Shown: piece by piece, positions 17,936 through 26,647 of the stretch
How the letters are laid out: the number at the start of each line of letters is the position of its first letter
Position numbering within the stretch: the stretch's first letter is position 1
DNA from: Sporosarcina sp. ZBG7A
GTDB taxonomy: Bacteria > Bacillota > Bacilli > Bacillales_A > Planococcaceae
Direction: 5' to 3'
Length of the DNA: 64,000 nt
Assembly: GCF_000813425.1 (NCBI RefSeq)
Contig: NZ_JWIB01000007.1
Span: 112,232-176,231, forward strand
Program-made: the position numbers and the translations under genes
Notes under the pieces: model-generated
The model's input: the letters and a program-made list of their open reading frames with translations, nothing else
What the model was told of the DNA's origin: nothing
Database searches by the model: none

Positions 17936-18208
17936 TCACTTTACAGCATCTTTCAATGCCTTACCTGCTTTGAATGCAGGAACTTTGCTAGCTGCGATTT
18001 CAATTTCTTCTCCAGATTGTGGATTACGGCCTTTACGAGCAGCACGCTCGCGTACTTCGAAGTTACCGAAGCCAATCAATTGTACCTTCTCACCCTTTGA
18101 AAGAGCGTCTTGGATTGTTTCGAATACAGTTTCAACAGCTTTTGTTGCATCCTTCTTAGAAAGACCTGCTTCTTCTGCTACGGAGTTGATCAATTCAGTT
18201 TTGTTCAT
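17936..18208 (-). CDS. hbs: Histone-like DNA-binding protein HU
   Basis: This small basic nucleoid protein bends and compacts DNA as a dimer. The frame includes an upstream GTG, but ATG 18208 sits 6-7 bases after AGAGGAGG, so the product is 90 residues. The DNA-binding arm '[12 protein letters not shown]' and the signature '[18 protein letters not shown]' are intact. The strong ribosome site suits a very abundant protein. It lies between spoIVA and folE, as in Bacillus. Confidence 0.96.
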   Translation of the reverse strand: MNKTELINSVAEEAGLSKKDATKAVETVFETIQDALSKGEKVQLIGFGNFEVRERAARKGRNPQSGEEIEIAASKVPAFKAGKALKDAVK

Positions 18209-18330
18209 CTCGTTCACCTCCTCTCAAACAATTGTTTAACCTCTTTAACACTGTAAAAAGAGTAACATAACCAATTCTAGGGTGCAAGAATATTGTAGTC
18301 AAGGTGTTGCTTACGTAACCCAAAAACAGA

Positions 18331-18358
18331 AAAAAGACCCGCTGTAGACGGATCTTTA
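18331..18358 (-). terminator. Terminator after spoIVA
   Basis: Minus-strand AAGATCCG, a 7-base loop and CGGGTCTTTTTT form a compact hairpin with a T-run, four bases after the spoIVA stop. Confidence 0.7.
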
Positions 18359-18362
18359 CTCA

Positions 18363-19841
18363 TTAGACGATGAACGTCACCATACCTTTATTTCCTTCAT
18401 TCACCATTTTTTCAATGGTCTCACGCAGTCTTCTACGTGCGCTGGAAGGGACTGCAGACGTCTTAAATCGGATACTTTCCTTCAACACTTCATGTAGAGG
18501 TGTTCCAAACAATTGAGTCTCCCAAAGCGCTTCACGGTCGTGTAAATAAGCATTTTTCAGTTCTTTCAACAAGTGATGACTATGGAATTCTGACCCGATG
18601 AGTGGAGCAAATTCTGCCTCCATGTCAATCCGGATAACATGTAGCGCAGGAGCTGTCGCTTTCATGCGTACTCCATAAAAAGAGTCTTGTTTGATAAGTT
18701 CAGGCTGTGTCGGCTGAAAATCTGCAATGGTTGGCAGTGCGACCCCATATCCATCCTTTTTCGCAGTCTCGATCGCCTCAGCGAACATATCATAAGACTT
18801 TTTCGCTTTAACCGCTTCTTGGATGAATATCAGCCAGTCTTTCTTCGTTTTCATCTCAGTATCCATGTAGGACTCACAAACTCCCAAATACGTTTGTTCG
18901 TCTATTTTCAAGTCCAGGATGGCTCTTCCTTTTCCTGCATCTACCTCAATAACTTCTGCGTGCTTAATATAGTCCTCTTCATTCAACCGCTCCGCTAGTT
19001 GTTGAACTTTACGGATCTTGGATGCTTCAAGGAATCCTTCATTGATTATTTCATCAATATTCGAATTCAAATAATGCTCTGAGCCTAGTACATCCATCCA
19101 GTCTGGCTTTTGAAGATCAATATGTGTAATTGGGAATTCATAAAGAGCTTCTTTTAAAATCAATTGGATTTCCTGCGCATTCAACTGATCCGCACTAATT
19201 GCGATGACAGGAACGCCATGCTCTTCCTGTAATTGTTGTTTTAGTTGAACCGTTTTCTCATGTGCCGGCATTTTCGAGTTCAGAACAATGACAAACGGCT
19301 TACCAATTTCCTTAAGTTTTGATACAATTTCTGTTTCCGCAGCTTCAGCAGAAGATCTCGGAATATTATTGACTGTTCCGTCGGTAGTCAGCAAGATACC
19401 GATTGTTGAGTGATCTCGAATGACTTTGTCTGTCCCGATACGAGCCGCCTCTTCAAATGGAATCGGTTCATTATGCCATGGAGTATGGACGTATTTCGGT
19501 CCATCCTCATCCTCGTACCCTTTCACTCCATCGATGACATACCCCACACAGTCTGCTAGTCGAATTTGAAAAGAGAGTTCCCCATCTCCAATCGATACCG
19601 CCGTTCCTTGTGCAGGGACAAATTTCGGCTCGGCTGTCATAATGACTGGACCTGGAGAGCTTTGTGGGAGCTCATCCTGTGCTCGAGTACGGTCTGCCTG
19701 CTCACTCATATTGGGGATAACTACTTCTTCCATAACACGTTTAACAAAAGTGGATTTTCCGACACGAACAGGACCTACCACTCCGATATAAATATCGCCA
19801 TCTGTTCGTCTCGCTAAGTTTTCATATAGTTCTTCTTTCAT
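18363..19841 (-). CDS. spoIVA: Stage IV sporulation protein A, coat morphogenetic ATPase
   Basis: SpoIVA polymerises, driven by ATP hydrolysis, on the outer forespore surface and forms the basement layer for coat and cortex. The protein has a Walker A motif 'GPVRVGKSTF' near residue 23 and a C-terminal region ending 'GMVTFIV', the part that binds the forespore membrane with SpoVM. The second ATG (19841), 9 bases past AGGAGG, gives 492 residues, the length of the Bacillus protein. Mother-cell expression under sigma-E is expected, and a matching promoter-like sequence precedes it. Confidence 0.96.
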   Translation of the reverse strand: MKEELYENLARRTDGDIYIGVVGPVRVGKSTFVKRVMEEVVIPNMSEQADRTRAQDELPQSSPGPVIMTAEPKFVPAQGTAVSIGDGELSFQIRLADCVGYVIDGVKGYEDEDGPKYVHTPWHNEPIPFEEAARIGTDKVIRDHSTIGILLTTDGTVNNIPRSSAEAAETEIVSKLKEIGKPFVIVLNSKMPAHEKTVQLKQQLQEEHGVPVIAISADQLNAQEIQLILKEALYEFPITHIDLQKPDWMDVLGSEHYLNSNIDEIINEGFLEASKIRKVQQLAERLNEEDYIKHAEVIEVDAGKGRAILDLKIDEQTYLGVCESYMDTEMKTKKDWLIFIQEAVKAKKSYDMFAEAIETAKKDGYGVALPTIADFQPTQPELIKQDSFYGVRMKATAPALHVIRIDMEAEFAPLIGSEFHSHHLLKELKNAYLHDREALWETQLFGTPLHEVLKESIRFKTSAVPSSARRRLRETIEKMVNEGNKGMVTFIV

Positions 19842-19870
19842 TTCCATCGTCCTCCTTTTCTACGCATAGT

Positions 19871-19899
19871 AGTTTATGAAAACAAAAAACGTTTCATGC
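19871..19899 (-). promoter_or_regulatory. Candidate sigma-E promoter of spoIVA
   Basis: CATAAACT (19878-19871) matches the sigma-E -10 CATACAMT at 7 of 8 positions. GCATGAA (19899-19893), 14 bases upstream, shares the GCAT half of the -35. It overlaps the yphF terminator hairpin. Confidence 0.35.
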
Positions 19900-19920
19900 A
19901 TAAAAGCACGAAACGTTTTT
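19884..19920 (-). terminator. Terminator after yphF, largely symmetric
   Basis: AAAAAACGTTTC-ATGC and GCAC-GAAACGTTTTTT form a perfect-looking stem with A- and T-runs on both sides, just beyond the yphF stop. Confidence 0.8.
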
Positions 19921-19923
19921 TGT

Positions 19924-20643
19924 TTAGTTAGACGATTTCATGAAAATCGGTTCGTTGTTATCGTTCACCGTATATGGTAATGAATACGCAGGGAGTATTG
20001 GATTTTTGTCTGAAAGCAAGAATCGAATGTCCTCACCCGGTTTCACATCAGGCTTTTCCTTTTCCAAAATACGATTTAAATCTATTGAATAATCGATATA
20101 GAAATTGCCATCTCCACCGACAACGAGTGGTAAATGAGCATCAGAATATGGACTCTCTACAGTCAACGGTTCCTTTAGTCCCATTTTTTCGAAGTCCACT
20201 TCATAGACGTTCGCACCTTCTTGAACAGGGTCTTTGAAAGGAAGTACACCATTCACCGTTTTTCGTAATATTAGTTCCCGAATTCTTTCTGCAACACGCA
20301 AATCCACTAGTTTAACGGTTGGATTTTCCTCCACGTCCATTAAAACATACTGATAAATCCCCCCTTGCTCATAAGCATTTGAAGGGATTTTCTCCGTTAG
20401 CGATGGAACAATTTTAGTAAAGTCGATTGGATACTTTATATATTGATCAATATCCATATCCCGCGTTTTAATCGGCAATAAACCTTGGGATTGTTCTCTG
20501 TACGTATCTACAGCTTTTTGAACAGTCTCCAGCTGGTCCTCATACGGCCTCTGCTTGCTTTCCATTTCATCTTGAGGGTACATGCATCCTGACAAAAGAA
20601 CAGAGATTATCGCCATTATAGGAAGACATAACATTCTTTTCAT
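19924..20643 (-). CDS. yphF: Lipoprotein YphF
   Basis: The 239-residue product has a type II signal peptide: charged start, hydrophobic core and lipobox LLSGC with the lipidated Cys near residue 20. The mature part is soluble and has no recognised catalytic motif. The family is conserved next to spoIVA in Bacillus, but its role is unknown to me. The start at ATG 20643 has GGGAGG upstream at longish spacing; ATG at residue 4 is an alternative. It follows yphE by four bases. Confidence 0.8.
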   Translation of the reverse strand: MKRMLCLPIMAIISVLLSGCMYPQDEMESKQRPYEDQLETVQKAVDTYREQSQGLLPIKTRDMDIDQYIKYPIDFTKIVPSLTEKIPSNAYEQGGIYQYVLMDVEENPTVKLVDLRVAERIRELILRKTVNGVLPFKDPVQEGANVYEVDFEKMGLKEPLTVESPYSDAHLPLVVGGDGNFYIDYSIDLNRILEKEKPDVKPGEDIRFLLSDKNPILPAYSLPYTVNDNNEPIFMKSSN

Positions 20644-20647
20644 GGGG

Positions 20648-20851
20648 TTATGAGCCTCCCGTAGGTCCGTTAAAGACGAGATAGATCATTGCAAAGAATG
20701 AAAAGATCAGTAAACCATAGGCAATGACTGCAAACACTATCTTAAGGAGCTTATTTGTTAATTTGGTACGGCTAACATGAATGAGTCCCATTGAGATCAT
20801 CATGAAACCCATGGCGTAAAAAGATAGCCACATTTTATCCAATGAGGACAA
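20648..20851 (-). CDS. yphE: DUF2768 small membrane protein YphE
   Basis: The 67-residue protein has two hydrophobic helices (about 8-24 and 38-60) joined by a short basic loop, with a glycine-rich end 'NGPTGGS'. It matches YphE (DUF2768), conserved in spore-formers between gpsA and yphF. The start codon is TTG, with AAGGA about 10 bases upstream. No function is established. Confidence 0.75.
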   Translation of the reverse strand: MSSLDKMWLSFYAMGFMMISMGLIHVSRTKLTNKLLKIVFAVIAYGLLIFSFFAMIYLVFNGPTGGS

Positions 20852-20923
20852 AGTACGTCATTCCTTCCAGTCGTAAATTTAGGCGTCACAACAAGTATTC
20901 ATGAGGAAATAAAGAACGCTTTT

Positions 20924-21940
20924 TTAATTAGAAAAATCGTCAGTTTCCTTCTTTTTTCCTCGATTCATCAACCAATCTACCGCTTCCTTCGGTTCATGAC
21001 CTTCAAATAAGACAGAATATAAGGCTTCTGTTAACGGCATAGAAACGTCATATTGCTTTGCCAGCTGATGAGCTGCCTTAGTTGTACGGACGCCTTCAAT
21101 CACCATTCCCATGCCTTCTGTCACTTCTTCCAGTGAATGTCCTTTTCCAAGCATGTTTCCTGCTTTCCAGTTACGCGAATGGACACTGTTCGCTGTGACG
21201 ATTAGATCTCCCATACCAGCTAGTCCTGCAAATGTAAGTGGACTAGCACCCATCTTAACCCCAAGACGCGTAATCTCTGCGAGGCCTCGAGTAATTAGTG
21301 CTGCTTTTGCGTTATCACCGTATTCTAAACCGTCTGTAATACCGGCAGCAAGTGCGATGACATTTTTCAAAGCCCCGCCTAGCTCCACTCCGAGAACATC
21401 TTCGTTTGTATACACACGGAAATACGAGTTCATGAATAATGTCTGAATCTCTTCTGCTGCTTGACCATCCTCTGAAGCCACTGTCACGGTCGTCGGATGA
21501 CGCAATACGACTTCTTCAGCATGAGATGGCCCCGAGAGGACAACTAAAGCTCTACGTGATTCAGGTCGTATTTCTTCTGCTAGCATCTCAGTTATCCGCT
21601 TGAGAGTATCTGGTTCAATTCCTTTTGATACATGTACGATGAGTTTCGGGTTTTGTATCAAACTATTTAATTGTGCTCCAATTTCTCGCATTCCTTTTGT
21701 TGGTACAGCAACAATTAGAACGTCAGCATGCTCAACAGCTTGCTTTAGATTCGAAGTAGCTTTCAGTGACTCAGGTAGCTTACAATTTTTCAAGTAAGAA
21801 TCATTCGTATGCTGTTCGTTTATTTCATTGGCTTGCTCTTCCCGTCTTCCCCAAATTAGACAGTCATGTCCATTTTCAGCAAGAACAAAGGCGAGTGCAG
21901 TACCCCAGCTTCCTGCACCAATCACAGAAACTTTTATCAC
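20924..21940 (-). CDS. gpsA: Glycerol-3-phosphate dehydrogenase [NAD(P)+]
   Basis: It reduces dihydroxyacetone phosphate to sn-glycerol-3-phosphate for phospholipid synthesis. PlsC in this window acts later in that pathway. The 338-residue sequence has the Rossmann motif 'GAGSWGTALA' at 8-17 and 'GVELGGALKNVIALAAGITDG', which holds the catalytic Lys. 'LAGMGDLIVT' is also a family signature. The start is GTG 21940, with GAGGAAAC upstream. der precedes it by 27 bases, as in Bacillus. Confidence 0.95.
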   Translation of the reverse strand: MIKVSVIGAGSWGTALAFVLAENGHDCLIWGRREEQANEINEQHTNDSYLKNCKLPESLKATSNLKQAVEHADVLIVAVPTKGMREIGAQLNSLIQNPKLIVHVSKGIEPDTLKRITEMLAEEIRPESRRALVVLSGPSHAEEVVLRHPTTVTVASEDGQAAEEIQTLFMNSYFRVYTNEDVLGVELGGALKNVIALAAGITDGLEYGDNAKAALITRGLAEITRLGVKMGASPLTFAGLAGMGDLIVTANSVHSRNWKAGNMLGKGHSLEEVTEGMGMVIEGVRTTKAAHQLAKQYDVSMPLTEALYSVLFEGHEPKEAVDWLMNRGKKKETDDFSN

Positions 21941-21967
21941 GTTTCCTCATCCTTTCCCACAGTTTCG

Positions 21968-23278
21968 TTAACTTCTAGCCCGAGTGATAATCCGAATTGG
22001 TGTCCCTTCAAATCCGAAAGACTCACGCAAACGATTGCGAAGGAATCGTTCATAAGAAAAGTGCATCAGTTCTGTATCATTTACAAATACTACAAAAGCA
22101 GGAGGTCTAACTGCTACCTGAGTTGAATAATAAATACGGAGTCGTTTACCTTTATCCGTCGGTGCAGGATTTCTAGCAATTGCATCCTCAACGACTTCGT
22201 TTAGTACGCTGGATTGAATACGCATCGAATGATTTTCACTAATATTAACGATCATCTCAAACAATGAGCGAACCCGTTGTTTTGTTTTTGCAGATACATA
22301 AGCAATCGGTGCATAATCCAGGAATAAGAAGTTTTTACGAATATCCTCGTTAAAACGATTCATCGTCTTTTCATCTTTCTCAAGAGCATCCCACTTGTTG
22401 ACGACAAATAGAATTCCTTTCCCCGCTTCTTCTGCGTATCCTGCAATCCGTTTATCCTGCTCACGAATACCTTCTTCACCGTTAATGACAATCAGAACAA
22501 CATCAGAACGATCGATTGCTTTTAGTGCACGGAGCACACTGTATTTCTCCGTATTTTCGTACACTTTACCTTTTTTACGCATTCCTGCTGTATCAATAAT
22601 TTTAAATTTCTGTCCTTCATATTCATATGAAGAGTCAATCGCATCGGTTGTAGTTCCAGCAACGTCACTGACGATAACACGGTCTTCACCGAGCAATGCA
22701 TTGACTAGTGAGGATTTCCCAACATTCGGTCGACCGATTAAAGAAAAGCGAATAACATCCTCTTCAATTTCTTCTTCTGATGGATCAGGGAAACTTTCTG
22801 CAACGGTATCCAAAAGATCTCCAAGTCCTAAGCCGTGTGATCCCGAAATAGGATGCGGATCGCCGAAACCAAGTGAATAGAAATCATAAATCATATCCTT
22901 CATCTCAGGGTTATCCACCTTATTGACGGCAAGTACTACTGGCTTTTTGGTCTTATACAAGATTTTCGCAACTTGCTCATCTGCATCAGTAACTCCTTCT
23001 CTTCCGTTTGTAAGGAAAATAATTACATCAGCTTCCTCGATTGCAATTTCTGCCTGCAAACGAATTTGAACTAGGAATGGTTCATCCCCAATATCAATAC
23101 CGCCCGTGTCAATCAAATTAAAGTCGTGAGACAGCCAATCTGCCGCACTGTAAATTCGGTCCCGGGTCACACCGGAGACATCTTCCACTATCGAAATTCG
23201 TTCTCCGACAATTCTGTTAAAAATCGTAGACTTACCGACATTCGGACGTCCTACGATGGCTACTGTTGGTTTACTCAT
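21968..23278 (-). CDS. der: Ribosome biogenesis GTPase Der (EngA)
   Basis: This double-GTPase factor is needed for 50S subunit assembly. The 436 residues hold two G domains: GRPNVGKST near 10 with DTGG and NKVD, then GRPNVGKSS near 183 with DTAGM and NKWD. A C-terminal KH-like domain follows ('[22 protein letters not shown]'). ATG 23278 has GGAAGG upstream. The tail is basic and ends 'RIITRARS'. The position between ypfD and gpsA is conserved. Confidence 0.97.
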   Translation of the reverse strand: MSKPTVAIVGRPNVGKSTIFNRIVGERISIVEDVSGVTRDRIYSAADWLSHDFNLIDTGGIDIGDEPFLVQIRLQAEIAIEEADVIIFLTNGREGVTDADEQVAKILYKTKKPVVLAVNKVDNPEMKDMIYDFYSLGFGDPHPISGSHGLGLGDLLDTVAESFPDPSEEEIEEDVIRFSLIGRPNVGKSSLVNALLGEDRVIVSDVAGTTTDAIDSSYEYEGQKFKIIDTAGMRKKGKVYENTEKYSVLRALKAIDRSDVVLIVINGEEGIREQDKRIAGYAEEAGKGILFVVNKWDALEKDEKTMNRFNEDIRKNFLFLDYAPIAYVSAKTKQRVRSLFEMIVNISENHSMRIQSSVLNEVVEDAIARNPAPTDKGKRLRIYYSTQVAVRPPAFVVFVNDTELMHFSYERFLRNRLRESFGFEGTPIRIITRARS

Positions 23279-23319
23279 TAGTCATTCATCCTTCCAAGCT
23301 ATCTTCTGCATATTATACA

Positions 23320-23359
23320 CAAAAAAAAGAGATGGCGCTCCTAAAAGAGCCATCTCTTT
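23320..23359 (-). terminator. Terminator after ypfD
   Basis: AAAGAGATGGC and GCCATCTCTTT flank a ten-base loop and are followed on the minus strand by T8, just upstream of der. Confidence 0.85.
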
Positions 23360-23390
23360 CAATACAGTTGTTACAGGTTCGCAAACCTTT

Positions 23391-24530
23391 TTAGTTAGAG
23401 AACTTTTTTAACTGATCTCCGATGACATCACTGATAGAGAAACCAGAAGGTTCTTCTGGCATTTCGTAGCCATCGTATGTGTCCTCTACTTTATCAGTTA
23501 GATCTTTAATACTTAGAGATAGACGTTTGTCGTTAGGATTGACGTCTAATACTTTCACTTCTACATTTTGTCCTTCAGACAAGACTTCGTTCGGTGTTCC
23601 AATATGGTCGTGGGAAATTCTTGAAATATGCACAAGACCTTCGACTCCTGGGGATACTTCGACAAAAGCTCCGTAAGACACGAGACGTTTTACAGTTCCC
23701 TGTAACACTGCACCCTTAGGGGCTTTGTCCTCGATACCTTCCCATGGTCCAGCTAGCGTTTCCTTGATAGATAAGCTAATTCGTTCAGAGTCGCGATCCA
23801 CAGCCAAAATCTTCACTTGGACTTTATCGCCTTCTTTTAGGACATCTGAAACTTTTTCAACATGTCCATGAGCGATTTGTGAAATGTGAACTAAGCCGTC
23901 CACACCGCCCAAATCTACAAATGCACCAAATGAAGCAATACGTTGCACGGTTCCTTCAAGGACTTGACCCTCGTGAAGGTTTTCTAGTATTTCTTCTTTT
24001 TTAGATGATTTCTCTTCTTGAATAACCGCACGATGTGAAAGGATTAAACGATTTTTCTCTTTATCCATTTCTACAATCTTAAACTCCATTGAGCGACCTT
24101 TGTAGTCTTCAAATGATTCGACAAAGTGATCTTCGACTAACGATGCAGGGATGAAACCTCGCACGCCCAAGTCCACTACTAAACCACCTTTTACAACATC
24201 TCTCACTTCTGTTGTAATTGTGACAGAATTATTGAATTGCTCTTCCAATGTATCCCATGCATCTTCAGCATCCACTTTACGTTTAGATAACACGAAGGCA
24301 TCATCTTCAACTTTAATGATAGAAAGTTCAAGTTCATCGCCTTCTTTTACTGCATCTGATGCTGTTTCGATGTGAAGACTAGATAATTCACTGATTGGAA
24401 TCACGCCGTCAAATGGTGCTCCAGAAATTTCTACAGTGACAGATTTATCTTCAATCTTTGTTACTTTACCTGTCACCCGATCTCCTTCGTTATACCCGTC
24501 CATTGCTTCTACATTCATCTCTTCAGTCAT
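23391..24530 (-). CDS. ypfD: S1 RNA-binding domain protein YpfD (ribosomal protein S1 homologue)
   Basis: The 379-residue acidic protein contains four S1 domains, starting near residues 14, 100, 185 and 270. The last two carry the clear 'GAFVDLGGVDGLVHISQIAHGHV' and 'GAFVEVSPGVEGLVHISRISHDHI' patterns. It corresponds to Firmicute short-form S1. It may bind mRNA or the ribosome, but is not essential like E. coli S1. The ATG follows GGAGGAGGACTACAT, a very strong site. A terminator follows, so der is transcribed separately. Confidence 0.93.
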   Translation of the reverse strand: MTEEMNVEAMDGYNEGDRVTGKVTKIEDKSVTVEISGAPFDGVIPISELSSLHIETASDAVKEGDELELSIIKVEDDAFVLSKRKVDAEDAWDTLEEQFNNSVTITTEVRDVVKGGLVVDLGVRGFIPASLVEDHFVESFEDYKGRSMEFKIVEMDKEKNRLILSHRAVIQEEKSSKKEEILENLHEGQVLEGTVQRIASFGAFVDLGGVDGLVHISQIAHGHVEKVSDVLKEGDKVQVKILAVDRDSERISLSIKETLAGPWEGIEDKAPKGAVLQGTVKRLVSYGAFVEVSPGVEGLVHISRISHDHIGTPNEVLSEGQNVEVKVLDVNPNDKRLSLSIKDLTDKVEDTYDGYEMPEEPSGFSISDVIGDQLKKFSN

Positions 24531-24608
24531 ATGTAGTCCTCCTCCATAATAATCATAGTTCTATACTATTGGAATATACCCATAAAAACAAAAAATTGAA
24601 CTTGTGTG

Positions 24609-25190
24609 TCAACGATTTTTTTCTATTAGCTTTTGAATAGCAGTCATAATTACTTCCGTTGCTTCTTCGGCAGAAGCTTTCCGTTCACGGTAAGGCGTCA
24701 TATCAATAGGCTCCCCGTAAACTACTTTCAGCTGTTTGAATGGGCGATAAGGGCCGATAATTGCACAAGGCATAACTAATGCATCACCTTTTAGTGCAAA
24801 AAAACCTGCCCCAGTTAGTCCTTTCCCTATTTCCCCAGTTTTACTCCTTGTTCCTTCAGGAAACATTCCAACTACTTGTCCTGAGCGAAGTAATTCAAGC
24901 GCTTTACGTATCGCCTGACGATCACTCAGCCCGCGTTTTACAGGAAAAGCATTCACATTAGGTAATATCGATTTTAACAAAGGTAGTTGGAACAGCTCTT
25001 CTTTCGCCATAAAGTGTACAGGACGCGGAGCTGTTAAACCAACAACAGGCGGATCTAAGTTATCGATATGATTGGTACACAAAAGAACGCCTTGGTCTTT
25101 CGGAAAATTTTCTTGACCTATTACTTTGATTCGATAGAACGGTTTTAATACGGCAGTGCATAGTGCTTTTCCAAGAGGATATAAATTCAT
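24609..25190 (-). CDS. plsC: 1-acyl-sn-glycerol-3-phosphate acyltransferase
   Basis: It acylates lysophosphatidic acid to phosphatidic acid at the membrane. The 193-residue protein shows the four family blocks: 'NHIDNLDP' (an HX4D variant, H near residue 41), 'MAKEELFQLP', 'FPEGTRSKTGEIG' and 'VMPCAIIG'. The first 20 residues are hydrophobic/basic and may touch the membrane. Its ATG overlaps the cmk stop by four bases. In B. subtilis the plsC gene is elsewhere; a cmk-plsC pair is common in other Bacillales. Confidence 0.92.
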   Translation of the reverse strand: MNLYPLGKALCTAVLKPFYRIKVIGQENFPKDQGVLLCTNHIDNLDPPVVGLTAPRPVHFMAKEELFQLPLLKSILPNVNAFPVKRGLSDRQAIRKALELLRSGQVVGMFPEGTRSKTGEIGKGLTGAGFFALKGDALVMPCAIIGPYRPFKQLKVVYGEPIDMTPYRERKASAEEATEVIMTAIQKLIEKNR

Positions 25191-25864
25191 GGGCGCTTCC
25201 TCTTTTCTACATGATGAATAATCGTATCTGCAACTTGTTCAATACTCATCGATGTTGTATCGATAAAAATTGCATCACTCGCTTGCTTCAGTGGAGATGC
25301 GATACGTTCTGTATCCGCCTTGTCCCGATTCGAGATGTCCTGGCAGAGCTCTTCCATCGAACGATCGATGCCTCTTTTTGTGTTCTCCACAAAACGTCTT
25401 TCAGCACGTTCTTCCACGGAAGCAGTCATGAAAATCTTCAGTTCAGCATTCGGTAATACTGCTGTCCCAATATCTCTACCATCCATTACAACCCCTTTAG
25501 TATTCGCTAAAAGTCGTTGCTTTTCTACCATCATCTCTCTGACACGTGGTTGAGCAGCGGTAGCAGATACATTTGACGTAACTTCCTGTGAACGTATCTC
25601 TTCCGTAACATCTTCACCATCTACACGGACAATTTGTCCTTCTTCGGTTGGTACTAACTCAATGACAATCTGCTCCAGCAAACTAGAGAGTGCATCATCG
25701 TCATATACATCTATATGCTCTTTTAATGCCTTATATGTTAGAGCTCGGTACATTGCACCTGTATCGATGTAGGTATATCCCAACTTACTTGCTGTTATTT
25801 TTGCGATTGTACTTTTACCTGCAGCAGCAGGACCATCTATTGCAATCTGTATTCCTTTTTCCAT
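25187..25864 (-). CDS. cmk: Cytidylate kinase
   Basis: It phosphorylates CMP and dCMP. The P-loop 'GPAAAGKST' lies near residue 10, and 'YIDTGAMYRALTYKAL' and 'VMDGRDIGTAVLP' are family signatures. The frame is open to TTG 25885, but ATG 25864 is 8 bases after GGGGG and gives about 225 residues starting MEKGIQIAIDG, as in Bacillus. It is translationally coupled to plsC by an ATGA overlap. Confidence 0.95.
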   Translation of the reverse strand: MEKGIQIAIDGPAAAGKSTIAKITASKLGYTYIDTGAMYRALTYKALKEHIDVYDDDALSSLLEQIVIELVPTEEGQIVRVDGEDVTEEIRSQEVTSNVSATAAQPRVREMMVEKQRLLANTKGVVMDGRDIGTAVLPNAELKIFMTASVEERAERRFVENTKRGIDRSMEELCQDISNRDKADTERIASPLKQASDAIFIDTTSMSIEQVADTIIHHVEKRKRP

Positions 25865-25912
25865 TTCCATTACCCCCGTACTCAATTCGCAAACATTGTA
25901 CCATAGCGAAAA

Positions 25913-25942
25913 GGAAAAAGTCTTTTTCTTAAAGACTTTTTC
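25913..25942 (-). terminator. Terminator after the PilZ gene
   Basis: AGGAAAAAGTCTTT and AAAGACTTTTTCCT form a 14-base inverted repeat immediately after the stop codon of the PilZ gene, followed on the minus strand by a T-rich tail. Confidence 0.7.
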
Positions 25943-26578
25943 CTATTCATTCCGTTTTTTTAATTGTCGTTCGAAGCATAAACGAATGACTTGTTGCCGA
26001 GATTCCGGATCGATTTGGTCGAACTGCAAGGACGCAATTCTCCTACCATCTTTTTCCCAAATCCGGACAATCCTCGCATTTACTCGCACATATTTAATGG
26101 AATTATTGGCGTAGGGAAGAACAATAGTCAACCTCACAATATCATCTTCTTCAAAATTCGATTTCGCCAAATTGACAGCCATTCCGCCTGCACTTATATC
26201 TTCAGCAACAAGTTGATGAACGATACCGTCTTTATCTACAGCTACATCTAACGGGGAATCTACACGTACAAATTCCCGACGCTGAATTTTTATCAATTCT
26301 AAATCACCTGGATACGACAGCTGAAGCATCGGGATTCCTCGATTCAGTCTTCCCATCACTTCAGTCTTAAAGACATAAGCCATTTTCAACTCATCGACGA
26401 ATGAGACCAAAAGTTGAGTACCGTCTATAAAGAATGCAGTTCTCCCTGTTTCAAGATGGGTGGGATAATCGATCATTACACAATCTTTCCCCATATCCAC
26501 TACTCGACTTTTAAATTTCTCGCCTTCTTCGGTATAATCTTTGTCTATTGTGATTGAGGTTCCTAATGCAAGCTTCAT
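25943..26578 (-). CDS. motI: PilZ-domain c-di-GMP receptor, flagellar motor brake MotI-like (YpfA)
   Basis: This protein of about 211 residues has an N-terminal YcgR-like domain (1-90) and a C-terminal PilZ domain. The c-di-GMP motif is visible as 'QRREFVRVDS' (RxxxR) followed about 35 residues later by 'DISAGG' (DxSxxG). Bacillus YpfA/MotI (DgrA), when loaded with c-di-GMP, disengages MotA and stops the flagellum. ATG 26578 lies after GGTGGCGG; an in-frame ATG at 26596 is possible. Together with cheR it supports a motile cell. It sits upstream of cmk, as in Bacillus. Confidence 0.88.
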   Translation of the reverse strand: MKLALGTSITIDKDYTEEGEKFKSRVVDMGKDCVMIDYPTHLETGRTAFFIDGTQLLVSFVDELKMAYVFKTEVMGRLNRGIPMLQLSYPGDLELIKIQRREFVRVDSPLDVAVDKDGIVHQLVAEDISAGGMAVNLAKSNFEEDDIVRLTIVLPYANNSIKYVRVNARIVRIWEKDGRRIASLQFDQIDPESRQQVIRLCFERQLKKRNE

Positions 26579-26647
26579 AAAACCGCCACCTGTCATGATT
26601 TCATACTAGTATTATGACATGAGTGGCGGGATTTTCCAATCACTATT

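Noticed and set aside
22395..22880. 161-codon plus-strand frame opposite der
   Set aside because: It is antisense to two conserved GTPase domains and has no Shine-Dalgarno or recognisable motif.
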